From Euperipatoides rowelli (taxonomy: Eukaryota; Onychophora; Udeonychophora; Euonychophora; Peripatopsidae), in NCBI GenBank assembly GCA_003024985.2, contig PXIH01S0010343.1: DNA of 10,941 nt. One strand, written 5' to 3'. Both the position numbers and the translations under genes were made by a program. Below, piece after piece: positions 1 to 7,679 of the stretch. Within the stretch, counting starts at the first letter, position 1. Every line of letters starts with the position of its first letter. The notes below the pieces were generated by a model, which was given only the letters and a program-made list of their open reading frames with translations, did not search any database and was not told the DNA's origin.

Positions 1-326
1 AAATCTAAATAAGATAGAAATAAACTTTAAATATATTTTTTATTTAATTTTTTATAAGCAATGCATAGATCAAAATTACAAAAAAATACAACAAAGAATT
101 TTGTTTAATTAATATGTTTCAAAAAGTCACCAATAAAAAAAAAAAATTAAAAAAAAATCCTGAATTTCTTATACTAACCTTTATAGTGGCTTTTCTTTTT
201 GGCACACATTTTTTTGTTTGAATTTTTAAAATCTGCATTAAATTTTGATTTTAAAAATGTATAAGTTTATTCTTATATGTTTTATAATACTTTTATTAGG
301 CCACCTTAAATTCAAAATTTGAGAAA

Positions 327-345
327 TATGGTAGCCTCTACCATA
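327..345. repeat. perfect 8-bp hairpin
   Basis: The arms TATGGTAG and CTACCATA (327-334 and 338-345) are perfect reverse complements around the 3-nt loop CCT. It stands out from the surrounding A/T runs because it contains G and C. No associated gene is visible, so its function is unknown. It may simply be part of an old repeat. Confidence 0.6.
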
Positions 346-469
346 GGCCTAATTATTCCTGCATATGTGCAAAAAAAAAATCATTAAATATTCATGTAAA
401 CCATTTTAAAATATTTTTTTCTTCATTTCTAAATGAAATTAAATAAAAAAAAAAATTGTTTTTGGGTGT

Positions 470-512
470 GTGGAGTGGTAGCATCCACATTTTCGGAAAA
501 TAGGTGGAGTGG
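470..512. repeat. hairpin flanked by a 9-bp direct repeat
   Basis: GTGGAGTGG occurs at 470-478 and again at 504-512. Between and overlapping these copies, TCCACATTTTC (484-494) can pair with GAAAAT (496-501) plus GTGGA (504-508), leaving a 2-nt bulge. The result is an 11-bp interrupted stem with a 1-nt loop, which would be extremely tight in reality. Direct repeats flanking an inverted repeat suggest the end of an old dispersed repeat, but no family can be named. Confidence 0.45.
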
Positions 513-1114
513 AAAGGGTTAATAAAATTTATATAAAGTTGATTTGTATTCCAATGTTTAGCAAGATTCTTCCATCAAAATAATAATAATAAATCTTATC
601 AGAAGTCACCATATAGTTCAAAAGTAAAATAGCAAAGCTAAATACTTTTGTCAATTTATTTTCTCATAAAGACTTTGATTGAGCTAATAGAAAGTACAAA
701 ATCTCAAGCATGGGAATGTAAAAATATTCCCCCTTTCCTAGACTTATTGTTATACTATTAGACTTATCTTAATATCTATCTTGTCTGTAACTACTGCTGA
801 TTGTTTACATAATAGTTTAGTTTATTTATCAAACATAGGTCATCTCCCTAAGGGCCTAGTGTTCAAAATAACTATAGATCTAACAGTGTTATTTCGGACA
901 TTTGATTATTATTAATAAAAAATAATGAAAAAAAATATTTACTCTATTAGGGGAAGATCTGGTGCTACAAAAGGGTAAGATAAAGGCTCTGTTTGAATTC
1001 TGAAAAACTAATTAGAAATCCAGACCTTCTATACAAAAACAAAAAACAAAAGCAAAGCAAAAAAAAAAAAAACTAGATGTAGAGGTAAATGTTGGCTTGA
1101 CATCAAATTCACTT

Positions 1115-1761
1115 TAAATTGCTAGTGAAAATATGTCTTTTTTTATGAAGGAGCATCCCGAGCTAATTTCTTTAATTAAAAGGCTCATAAAAAATTGTAA
1201 GGCGGAGTTTGTGCAGCTGTATGCGCCCTTCTCAGATGTTATACATGATTTTCTGTCACTAGACAGAAAAGTGGATTATGTAGCGGAAAATATGGCCAGG
1301 GCGGAGTTCCAGCATAGGATGGAGGAGAAAGATATTTACCCACACGCAAGGCGATTATAGCCCGGAATGATGCCTTATTTAAAGAATTTCAAACAGGCTG
1401 TAAAGGAGCCACCCATTGCACCTACAGCCATGCCGAAAATGTAATGCTGCAGTGTCGGAGGATTGGAGCTGTTCCCATCCACTGAAAGATAGACAAAAGC
1501 ACCGACACATATGGTCTGAAGATGGTGGATGCCGCTTGTGGGACTTTTTAAACTGAATACAAGGCTACAATAAACTATGAAGAGATCATGCTTACGAGTG
1601 CTTATGCGGGGATGGTCCCGGTTATGGAGGGAAACCCTTCTTGTGAGCAATCTCAAAAGCTTCATTCAGACAGTAAAAGGAGACAACATTCATCCTACAG
1701 ACACACATATTTCAAGACACAAAAGAAGGAAGAGGGAGAAAGGGAGAAAAGGAAGAGCTGA
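1115..1761 (+). pseudogene. broken coding-like fragment, protein not recognised
   Basis: This GC-richer island reads as degraded coding sequence on the plus strand. From 1115 a frame is open to the stop at 1358-1360, with a possible ATG at 1133. It gives charged, protein-like text such as VQLYAPFSDVIHDFLSLDRK and VDYVAENMARAEF. The next phase is open on either side of that stop and continues (IIARNDALFKEF, HAENVMLQCRRIGAVPIH). It runs through stops at 1483-1485 and 1549-1551 to a TGA at 1759-1761. The last part includes YEEIMLTSAYAGMVPVME and a Lys/Glu/Arg-rich end. Three overlapping AATAAA signals follow at 1783-1803. One frameshift and two stops mean it is not functional as it stands. I recognise no domain. 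It could be a broken exon, a retrocopy or a fragment of a mobile or viral element. The antisense open frame at 1375-1665 is taken to be a shadow. Confidence 0.4.
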
Positions 1762-1789
1762 CATAAGGGAAGATATACATGTAATAAAG

Positions 1790-2713
1790 AAATAAACAAT
1801 AAAACATTTCAGACAGTGGGAAGCCAAATGAAAACGTCACATAGACACAGGAGGACCCAAAAATAAAAATTACAAAAAAAAAAGAACTGTTTTAAATGCT
1901 TAAAACATTATTACTAAAATTTAAACTAAAAAGGATTTTGTGTTTTACTACTAAAATTGTTTTTAAAGTTTTTGAAAATTATTTAAGAAAAATTGTTATA
2001 TTTTGAAATCTAATTATTTAAAAATATATTAAATATTTTTATTATCTTTACTAAAATTGATTAAAATTTAAAGGAATTATTTATCTAAAATGTATGTTTA
2101 CAAAAATCAAATTATTTTAAAATTAAAGTCTAAATTTGAAATTGGATCCTTCGAACTTCTAGTGCAAATTTATTTAAAAAATATAATCCACCATTTCCAT
2201 GGCAATGTACCGTGATCAATGTTTACCTTATTTTGGATTGTTTTTATTTACTTTTTGCCTGAAACAAAACAAGACTAAAAGAATGAACAAGGATCTACTC
2301 CATTTATAGAGGTGGCTGAATGAAAAATGCAGGTAAGAAAAATGTTTTTATTTAAAATATGTATCTGGGTAACGAATATCCTTTTCACTATTTGTCTTTT
2401 AAAAAAATAGGCTAGTAAAAAAATGTAACTATTTCTTCTCTATTTTACTAGAAAAGCCAGACGAAGAAATTAAATTAAATACCCTAATAATAAAAAGGTG
2501 TTAGAGAAATATTAAAAAAAAACTAAATGCGCGCTAGTATACACTAAAAAAATATATTATTTCCAATTATACAATCCCTCAAACTATTTTTGTTAAAACT
2601 TAATCTAACTGAGAGGTTTAAGCTTGATAATTTTGCGGATAATAATACACTTAATCTGGATAAGATTTGGTTATTTATTTTGTAAATGCTAGACTTTAAT
2701 ATGTTCTTCTTGG
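1790..2713. other. AT-rich stretch downstream of the retrotransposon
   Basis: No gene is supported here. It starts with the AATAAA cluster after the unknown coding-like island and continues as A/T-rich sequence. Because the retrotransposon reads on the minus strand and its last open segment ends at 2714, the 3' untranslated region, polypurine tract and 3' LTR would be expected here. On the minus strand a weak purine run (GAGGGA, about 2575-2580) is followed by TTGTATAATTGG, and a TATAAAT lies at about 2302-2308. Neither can be confirmed without a second LTR copy, and the 5' LTR is absent from this window. Confidence 0.4.
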
Positions 2714-3091
2714 TCATAAATCATAGCAAGTACATACACGGCCGTCAACGATCTTGGAAAGGCGACCAGTTAGTACATGCATTTGACAAGCATCTAGGTC
2801 TATACACAATGGGCAAGGAAGATGAGCTGGACCAGAGATTCGGTGGAATTCACATTTAGTCTAGGTTTCTCTTACATCCTTAGTTTCCCCAAGCTGCTCT
2901 CTAGTTATTGTAGGTTCAGGTACCATGGGTTGCTCTTTGCCTGGCTGGGTCCTTACTCTTGCAGGCAGGGGATTGTTTGGTTGTGATTTGTTTCGAAAAT
3001 AAATGTAGGTATCCTCACACTCAGTACAGAGGTCTTCCTGTGTGTTGTGATAAGCACATTTTGATGGTAGTGGTTTACTCCTTGTATTAGT
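2714..3091 (-). pseudogene. Cys/His-rich tail segment, not recognised
   Basis: After four further in-phase stops between 3090 and 3193, the integrase phase is open again from 3091 to TGA 2714-2716. There is only one internal stop, a TAG at 2861-2863. The roughly 124 residues hold nine cysteines, several in pairs: CAYHNTQEDLCTEC near the start, then LPCPLC, DAC and VCTC near the end, with several histidines close by. The spacing suggests metal-binding knuckles. There is no signal peptide or membrane segment, so it does not resemble a complete env. It may be an extra C-terminal pol domain, a remnant of a separate small frame or host sequence. Base composition is richer in G and C than the DNA on its low-coordinate side. 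Confidence 0.45.
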
Positions 3092-3193
3092 TTAATGCTT
3101 TGTGGTCTATTTTGTCTTAATGCTAGTTTCAAATAGTAATCAGGGTCAGCAAAAGCGGTGCAAGGGTATCCTAGAGTACCATGATAGATACAT

Positions 3194-3385
3194 CTAGTAG
3201 CTGTGGTTCGCTCCTTGTTTTAATCTATGCAGGCTGTGCCTTTGTTGTGATTGTGGAGCTGGTCTAGCGCTTGTTTTATTTATATTATTGTCAAAGCTTC
3301 GAGTGGGTGTGTTTGGAACCTCAGCAAGTTGTACATCATCTAGCGCTAATCTGGAATAATAAGGCTTCATATGCTCAATGAGCAC
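3194..3385 (-). pseudogene. C-terminal extension of integrase
   Basis: This continues in the same phase as the integrase C-terminal module after a TGA at about 3437-3439. It reads YQVRNIEKLSQVKDVLIEHM, then MKPYYSRLALDDVQLAEVPN, and ends in a polar tail rich in Gln, Ser, Pro and Arg at a TAG (3191-3193). An HxxxxxPY-type stretch after the GPY/F module is common in gypsy integrases, where it closes the polyprotein. No further domain is visible. The stop at 3191-3193 may be the true end of pol, since the next 100 bases carry several stops in the same phase. Confidence 0.75.
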
Positions 3386-4589
3386 ATCTTTAACCTGGCT
3401 AAGTTTTTCAATATTTCTTACTTGATATGTAAAAAGTGATCACCTAGCGGTTACACGCAATGGTTCTGTATAACTTTGTTTTAATTTTCTGCTAGCCATA
3501 ATATAGGATGTAGGGTCTAGTATCAACACTGGCTGTCCTAAGCCAAATTCATTTAAACTATATCTGCCCTTTTTGTAATGGGTCAGATTTTTATGGACTG
3601 TTTTGCGTGCTAAATTTACATGTTCAACCATTTTGTTGACTAAATCAGGTATATTATCAGTGTGTATTTCCTTTTTTGGATTAAACTCTGATGCAGGATC
3701 ATACGGGTTGAATCAGTGCACTATATAGAATGGGGAGTGTTTAGTGGATTGCTGTTCTACCATATTTAGTGCATGCAGAGCATATAGAAGCAGCTCATCC
3801 CAGTTTTTGTAATTCTTATCCACCATTTTTGCTAAAACGTTTATTATTTTGGCATTGGTTCTATCTGTGGCTCTGTTTGAGGTGAGTGGTACAGGCTACT
3901 ATAGACTTTTTGGACACCTAAGCGGGCACATAATCCCCTCATTATACCACCTGTCATTTAAGTGCCTCTATCAGTAACTATTATGCAAGAGCAACCATAT
4001 TTTGAAAATATGTTTTGCATATAGGCTTTGGCTATGGTGGCAGCTTCATGTATTTGATGGCACTGCCTATACAAAAATGTAACAGGTCATCTGTCCACAA
4101 TATTATATATTGGTTGCCTCTCGGGGTCTTATTTACTGGACCTAAAATATCCATAAAGAGTTTGTTGAATGGGGTTGTACTGGGAGTGGTTGATTGTAAT
4201 GGTGGTTTTAATCTTGGGACGCTTCTTCTCTGGCATATGTCACATGACAATGTATTTTCTTACATCAGGATATATGGATCCCAATGTAAAACACACTTTT
4301 TTTCTCCATACCGTTTTAAAATCAGAGAGATGTCCGCTGGTGATGGTATAATAAAACTGCATTGTTTATGAGTGCTTTAGGTACTATGGTATGATATAAG
4401 CTTCCTACCTCATTCAGATATTCTATTCTTTTTAAAACAAGATGAACCTCATCAAGAATAACATCTCTCTTTTCTTTATATTTGCCTTCTAAAATTTGTG
4501 CTTTTAAAAGTTTGCAATATTCATCCTCTTGTGCTTTAATACATTTTTCAATGGATAAAGGCTCCCTTGCTGTACTTACAGTGGCTATG
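3386..4589 (-). pseudogene. integrase of pol (HHCC, DDE core, GPY/F-like end)
   Basis: Integrase inserts the element DNA into the genome. A linker of about 80 residues (4349-4589) leads to the zinc-binding domain: the HH pair at 4340-4345, GHL in another phase, then CDIC at 4233-4244. The core has FMDILGPVNKTPRGNQYII (first Asp 4149-4151), IIVTDRGT (second Asp 3970-3972) and QTEPQIEPM (Glu 3859-3861). The last two are 36 codons apart in the present frame, where 35 is canonical; an extra Ser lies in the YHSPQT run. The C-terminus has SRKLKQSYTEPLRV (about 3452-3490), the position of the GPY/F motif, with Glu and Leu replacing Gly and Phe. A TAA lies at 3958-3960. Phase changes near 4325, 4250, 4060, 3840 and 3640 break it. 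All three DDE residues are present. Confidence 0.92.
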
Positions 4590-5028
4590 TCAGCTGATGG
4601 GTCAGCATCAAAGTTCCAAGATAACCAATTGGCAAAAATGTTTTCCCTACCGGATAAATGTTCGAACTGTAAGTTATATTCTTGCACCAGGAGCACCCAT
4701 CTTACCAATCATTTGTTTTGGCCTTTTAATTGGAACATATATGTAAGGGGCCTTTGGTCAGTTCTGAGTATTATGGGATATCAATAAACAATATGTCTAA
4801 ATTGTTGCAGTGCCTATACAATAGTGAGTGCTTCTGTTTCTATAGCGGCATAATTGCATTCAGCTGGTTTCAGCTTTCTACTGCAATATGCCTTTGGAAG
4901 TTTCTTGTTCAGAAGCCACCCTAAACCAATTTCAGAAATGTCTGTGGATATAAAGAATGTTTTACTAAATTATGGGTGAGCTAGTAAGGGTGCATTCGTA
5001 AACTGTTCCTTTAAAGCATTAAATGCTT
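4590..5028 (-). pseudogene. RNase H domain of pol
   Basis: RNase H degrades the RNA strand of the RNA-DNA hybrid. After a phase change near 5030 the frame reads KEQFTNAPLLAHP, then FISTDISEIGLG (first catalytic Asp at 4940-4942). Next come AYCSRKLKPAECNYAAIETEA (Glu codons at 4832-4840) and ILRTDQRPLTYM (Asp at 4757-4759, with Gln where many gypsy elements have His). It ends with VQEYNLQFEHLSGRENIFAN. The final conserved Asp, usually in an ADxLSR motif, is Asn here (4628-4630). Stops at 4970-4972, 4814-4816 (where Trp is usual) and 4709-4711 (where Arg is usual) interrupt it. It directly follows RT, as expected for this superfamily. Confidence 0.88.
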
Positions 5029-6096
5029 TATCTCCTCTGGAGTCCATACAACTTTTTCATTTTTCTTTTTTAATAGTTTGTAAAGTGGGGCTGCTATGTC
5101 TGTAAAATTTTTAATGAATTTTCTATAAAAGCCCACAGAGCCTAGAAAGCTGCAGACATGTCTGACAGTGATGAGTCTATGAAAATCAGTTACAGCCTCA
5201 ATGTTTTGATTAGTGGGCCAACTGCCATCTTTGTTGACTATGTGTCCCAGAAACTTTAATGAGCTTTGAAATAAACAGCATTTACTAGGTATTATAGCCA
5301 TATTATTTTTTGAAAGTACCTAGAACTTCTTCTAGCACTTCAAAATGCTCCTCAATAGTATCAGTAAAAATTATGATATCATCGAAGTAGGCTAATACTT
5401 TTTATTTATGTTTGAGCTCACTTAGACATTTATTTATTATTTCTTGAAAAATGGCTGCTGAGTTACTTAGTCCCTGTGGAAGCTTTTTTAGACTATAAAC
5501 TATCCAGGGCAAAGATAAACAGAATTTATATTATACTGACTCAGCTAGAGAGACATTATAGTAGCCGTTATTCAAATCTAGTGTAGAAAATAATTTTTGC
5601 CTCCCAATCTCAATAGAATATTGTCAATATGCATTAGAGGAAAATTATAAGGTTCTAGTTGCGTGTTGACTTTTCTCAAGTGGAGCACTATTTGGATATC
5701 CTCAGGGTTCTCTCTTTTTCGCACTACTAGCAAGGGTACATTGCATCTGGTATCTGTGGTGGGAGCAATGATGCCAGCGGCCTCAAACTGTGCCATCTTC
5801 TTTTTGAGTGTCTCATACAGTGAGTGGGGTATTTGATACTGTTTTTGATAGAAATTGTGGTTGTCTATAAATTTAGGTTCCACGGTTGGGACAAGGGCAT
5901 CAGTGATATTTGCCATGTCTTCTATAAGAAGAACTTCATAATATGATAACAATTTTCTCAATTTTTCTTTATGGAAATTAGAAATGTTTAGTTCATTCAC
6001 TTGGTATAAAGCATGAATATTTCTATGTGGAGTAGGCTGTATAGCAGACTCAATGTTGACAGTGGCTATTTCAACAGTTTTGTTTAACATGTTGTT
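5011..6096 (-). pseudogene. reverse transcriptase domain of pol
   Basis: RT copies the element RNA into DNA. The fingers are in the open segment 5578-6096, with VPLLVVRKRENPEDIQ, LHLRKVN and LLRLGGKNYF matching the usual gypsy run up to motif A. A 1-base phase change follows. The palm then shows LDLNNGYYNVSL (motif A, catalytic Asp at 5576-5578), KLPQGLSNSAAIFQ (motif B, 5444-5482) and AYFDDIIIFT (motif C, Asp pair in YFDD at 5378-5389). All three catalytic Asp codons survive. Stops TAA at 5531-5533, 5402-5404 and 5303-5305 break this frame. Another phase change leads into the thumb/connection (5011-5301), with KFLGHIVNKDG and VCSFLGSVGFYRKFIKNF, typical of Ty3/gypsy RT. YFDD is a less common variant of the YLDD/YVDD seen in most gypsy elements. 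Confidence 0.93.
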
Positions 6097-6519
6097 CTAG
6101 CAGTCATTTATTTTCATGTTAAAGTGAATCAAACTTTTTTCTATATCAATATGTGCATTATGTTCTTTTAAAAAATCCATGCCTAAAATGACACTAAATA
6201 AAGTACCAGTATTCATTTTTGACACTAGTACAGACTGAATAAATTTATGTTATTAATTGACATGTTGACATTTGTTTTAACAGCCTCTAACGAGTGACTA
6301 GATACCAGTGAAGTTAAAATAGTGCGGCCTGATCAGCAATTTATCAGTTCAGGGCTTACGCATGTTTGGCTGATGATAGAATACTCAGCTCCTGAATCGA
6401 TAAGAACTATGTATTCTCTTCTAAAAAATTTTATTTTTATCATTGGTTTGGTTGGAAAACCATTAAGAAAAGAAATAGATAAATTGGTATATTTAGTATG
6501 TTTATTTTATTGTGGTTAA
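6097..6519 (-). pseudogene. retropepsin-like aspartic protease of pol
   Basis: Retropepsins act as dimers and cut the gag-pol polyprotein. The active-site motif lies in EYIVLIDSGAEYSIIS, with DSGA at 6387-6398. The Asp-Ser-Gly core is intact; retroviruses and many other gypsy elements have DTGA or DSGA. A TGA at 6333-6335 interrupts the domain and a TAG at 6225-6227 closes that phase. The C-terminal half resumes in another phase with VILGMDFLKEHNAHID (ILGMD at 6175-6189), the conserved hydrophobic-Gly-x-Asp/Asn motif that ends these proteases. Its frame meets a TAG at 6097-6099. Two stops and a phase change make it non-functional, but the two diagnostic motifs at the expected spacing leave little doubt about its identity. 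Confidence 0.85.
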
Positions 6520-6645
6520 AATTACTATTGTCAATATTATTTCTGTTTTTATTTTAAAAATTGAAATTTATCAACATATACATTTTTAGATAGGCAAGAT
6601 TTTTCTTTGTATTATATCTAATGATGTATTCGATGCTGCCTGTAA

Positions 6646-6878
6646 TTACTGTTGGACCGTTAGTTGACCATGCTTAATTACCGCATTTTGTTTGTATTTT
6701 CTATCAAATTTATTTTGTCTAATGTTTTTTCTCCTCTTTTTAAATTCCTCTTCCCATTCTGGGATGAACAGCCCAGCAAAACGCACTCTCTTCCTCTTAT
6801 CTTGTCTAACTCTATGGTTAGTTTTAATGATTGCTTCCACTTTAACTAATTGCGCCTCCCTTTCATCGTGGGTTTTGT
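6646..6878 (-). pseudogene. pol N-terminal basic linker before protease
   Basis: This segment is open in the -1 phase relative to the gag zinc knuckle and ends at a TAA (6646-6648). It is strongly charged, with runs such as RQDKRKRVRFAG and WEEEFKKRRKNIRQNKF. It sits between nucleocapsid and protease, where gypsy polyproteins often carry a poorly conserved spacer. I see no catalytic motif in it. The following stretch, about 6520-6645, continues as pol-like text in another phase but is too broken to read with confidence. Its phase equals that of the protease C-terminal part and the RT fingers, so it is probably the original pol frame. Confidence 0.6.
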
Positions 6879-6912
6879 TTACTGAGGGGAGGCATTGGAG
6901 TTTAATGCCCCT
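6854..6912 (-). promoter_or_regulatory. relic -1 ribosomal frameshift signal at gag/pol junction
   Basis: The gag frame stops at 6879-6881. The -1 frame is open from 6912 and runs into the pol linker, giving a 34-nt overlap. Within the overlap, read in gag phase, is A_TTA_AAC (6900-6906), one base from the canonical slippery heptamer U_UUA_AAC. A 6-nt spacer follows, then GCCTCCC (6887-6893), which pairs perfectly with GGGAGGC (6854-6860) across a 26-nt loop. Heptamer, short spacer and GC-rich stem is the standard layout of -1 frameshift signals. A 4-bp CCAC/GTGG pairing between the loop and downstream sequence could add a pseudoknot, but that is weak. The first-base mismatch may be decay. 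This is inference from layout and not a tested site. Confidence 0.5.
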
Positions 6913-7523
6913 TTAGGAGGTTTATTATTTGCCGCTGATGATTTTGAAACTTTTTCTCTATGACAGTATTTGGCTATATGTCCCTGGCCTTGGCAAGCCA
7001 TGCACCTTATGACAGTGGGACGTTGATGCAAATTTATAGTGTTTAGTTTATGTCCCTCATACTCATATGCATCATCGGTGTATTCTTCATTAAAGTTAGT
7101 TTCATAAATTTCAGTTAAAGAGGCTTGGGTTGGTTCTATGGCTCTTTTTTTATAATTATTTTCTTTTCGTTTGAACCACCCAGTTCATATAAATGTGATT
7201 ATTTTCATCCAAATCCCCTGTGATCTCTACAAGATGGACGCTAGAGCTCATGAGCCCTATGCTTTATAGTACTTTTCATAGTCTAGTGCAATATCTATGG
7301 CTTGTGTAAGTGTTCTAGGGTGGTGTTTTAGTACATCCAATCTCAGTGTGAGTGTAATACCCCTTTTTAAAATTGTGTCAGCAACAACTCTCCTTTCATT
7401 TGTTGGTCCCCGAACACCATAATATATTATATGTTTTTATGTGCTGTTTTTATTCACTGTTGCACATTCCATAATTGTGTTGTCATCCACTAATGAGAAA
7501 TGCATGCCAAGAAGGTTTTATTA
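6879..7523 (-). pseudogene. gag, C-terminal part with CCHC zinc knuckle
   Basis: Gag forms the virus-like particle, and its nucleocapsid end binds the element RNA. The remaining part, about 215 codons, starts inside the capsid region. Gag-like text includes YYGVRGPTNERRVVADTIL and PRTLTQAIDIALDYEKYYKA, matching the end of the retrotransposon gag domain, where a conserved GLR-type motif is followed by a leucine/alanine-rich helix. The nucleocapsid knuckle CMACQGQGHIAKYC (6963-7004) fits C-x2-C-x4-H-x4-C exactly. A TAA at 7437-7439, a TAG at 7257-7259 and a phase change near 7155 break the frame. The knuckle frame ends at TAA 6879-6881, shortly after the candidate frameshift signal. The first half of gag and its start codon are missing, so the upstream edge is approximate. 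Confidence 0.85.
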
Positions 7524-7565
7524 TAAACAATTACTTCTGCTATTGTAGCAAATACATGTATACTA

Positions 7566-7655
7566 TACTGTATATAATAGAAGTGAAAATTAAGTGTAGC
7601 ATAATATAATATACTGAATATACTGTATATGTAATCGAAGTGTAAATATAGATTG
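7566..7655. repeat. imperfect 55-bp tandem duplication
   Basis: TACTGTATAT at 7566-7575 recurs at 7621-7630. The following bases also match (AATAGAAGTGAAAATTA against GTAATCGAAGTGTAAATA), giving a period of 55 with several differences. It lies between the broken upstream edge of the retrotransposon and the (TG)n run. It may reflect slippage or a local duplication. Confidence 0.5.
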
Positions 7656-7672
7656 TGTGTGTGTGTGTGTGT
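7654..7672. repeat. (TG)n microsatellite
   Basis: There are nine uninterrupted TG units plus a T. On the minus strand this gives an artefactual His-Thr run in an open frame at 7490-7759, which is not a gene. A run this short is typical of animal genomic background. Confidence 0.9.
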
Positions 7673-7679
7673 ATTTATA

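Larger units (their letters stand above)
1..1100. other. AT-rich non-coding stretch
   Basis: No open frame of useful length or recognisable gene is visible here on either strand. The sequence is dominated by A and T runs. Two small hairpins, at 327-345 and 484-508, are listed separately. An A-rich tract lies at about 1035-1072, just before the GC-richer island that follows. Confidence 0.6.
2714..7523 (-). mobile_element. Ty3/gypsy LTR retrotransposon, 5'-truncated and decayed
   Basis: Read from high to low coordinates, the minus strand shows gag with a CCHC knuckle, aspartic protease, reverse transcriptase, RNase H and integrase, in the order that defines Ty3/gypsy (Metaviridae). About 4.8 kb remains. 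The N-terminal part of gag and the 5' LTR with its primer binding site are missing, and no LTR could be found on either side. The reading phase changes at least eight times and there are about a dozen in-frame stops, so the copy is dead. Most catalytic residues can still be read, which points to moderate rather than extreme age. No full env-like frame follows integrase, only a short Cys-rich segment. The lineage within Ty3/gypsy cannot be fixed by eye. Confidence 0.95.

Noticed and set aside
1375-1665. A 96-codon minus-strand open frame with two hydrophobic stretches
   Set aside because: The plus strand of the same island continues a longer coding-like reading across neighbouring segments. 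The antisense frame could look membrane-like by chance. It cannot be fully excluded.
2714-3091. An env gene after integrase
   Set aside because: The segment is far too short and has no signal peptide, membrane segment or cleavage site.
4015-4371. A 118-codon plus-strand open frame
   Set aside because: It lies antisense to the integrase zinc-binding and core domains, whose motifs are clear on the minus strand; it is a shadow.
4482-4924. Two plus-strand open frames of 64-101 codons
   Set aside because: They are antisense to RNase H, which has family motifs on the minus strand.
6322-6916. Several plus-strand open frames of 61-74 codons
   Set aside because: They overlap protease, the linker and the gag end on the opposite strand; their text is Phe/Leu-rich, as expected from AT-rich antisense reading.
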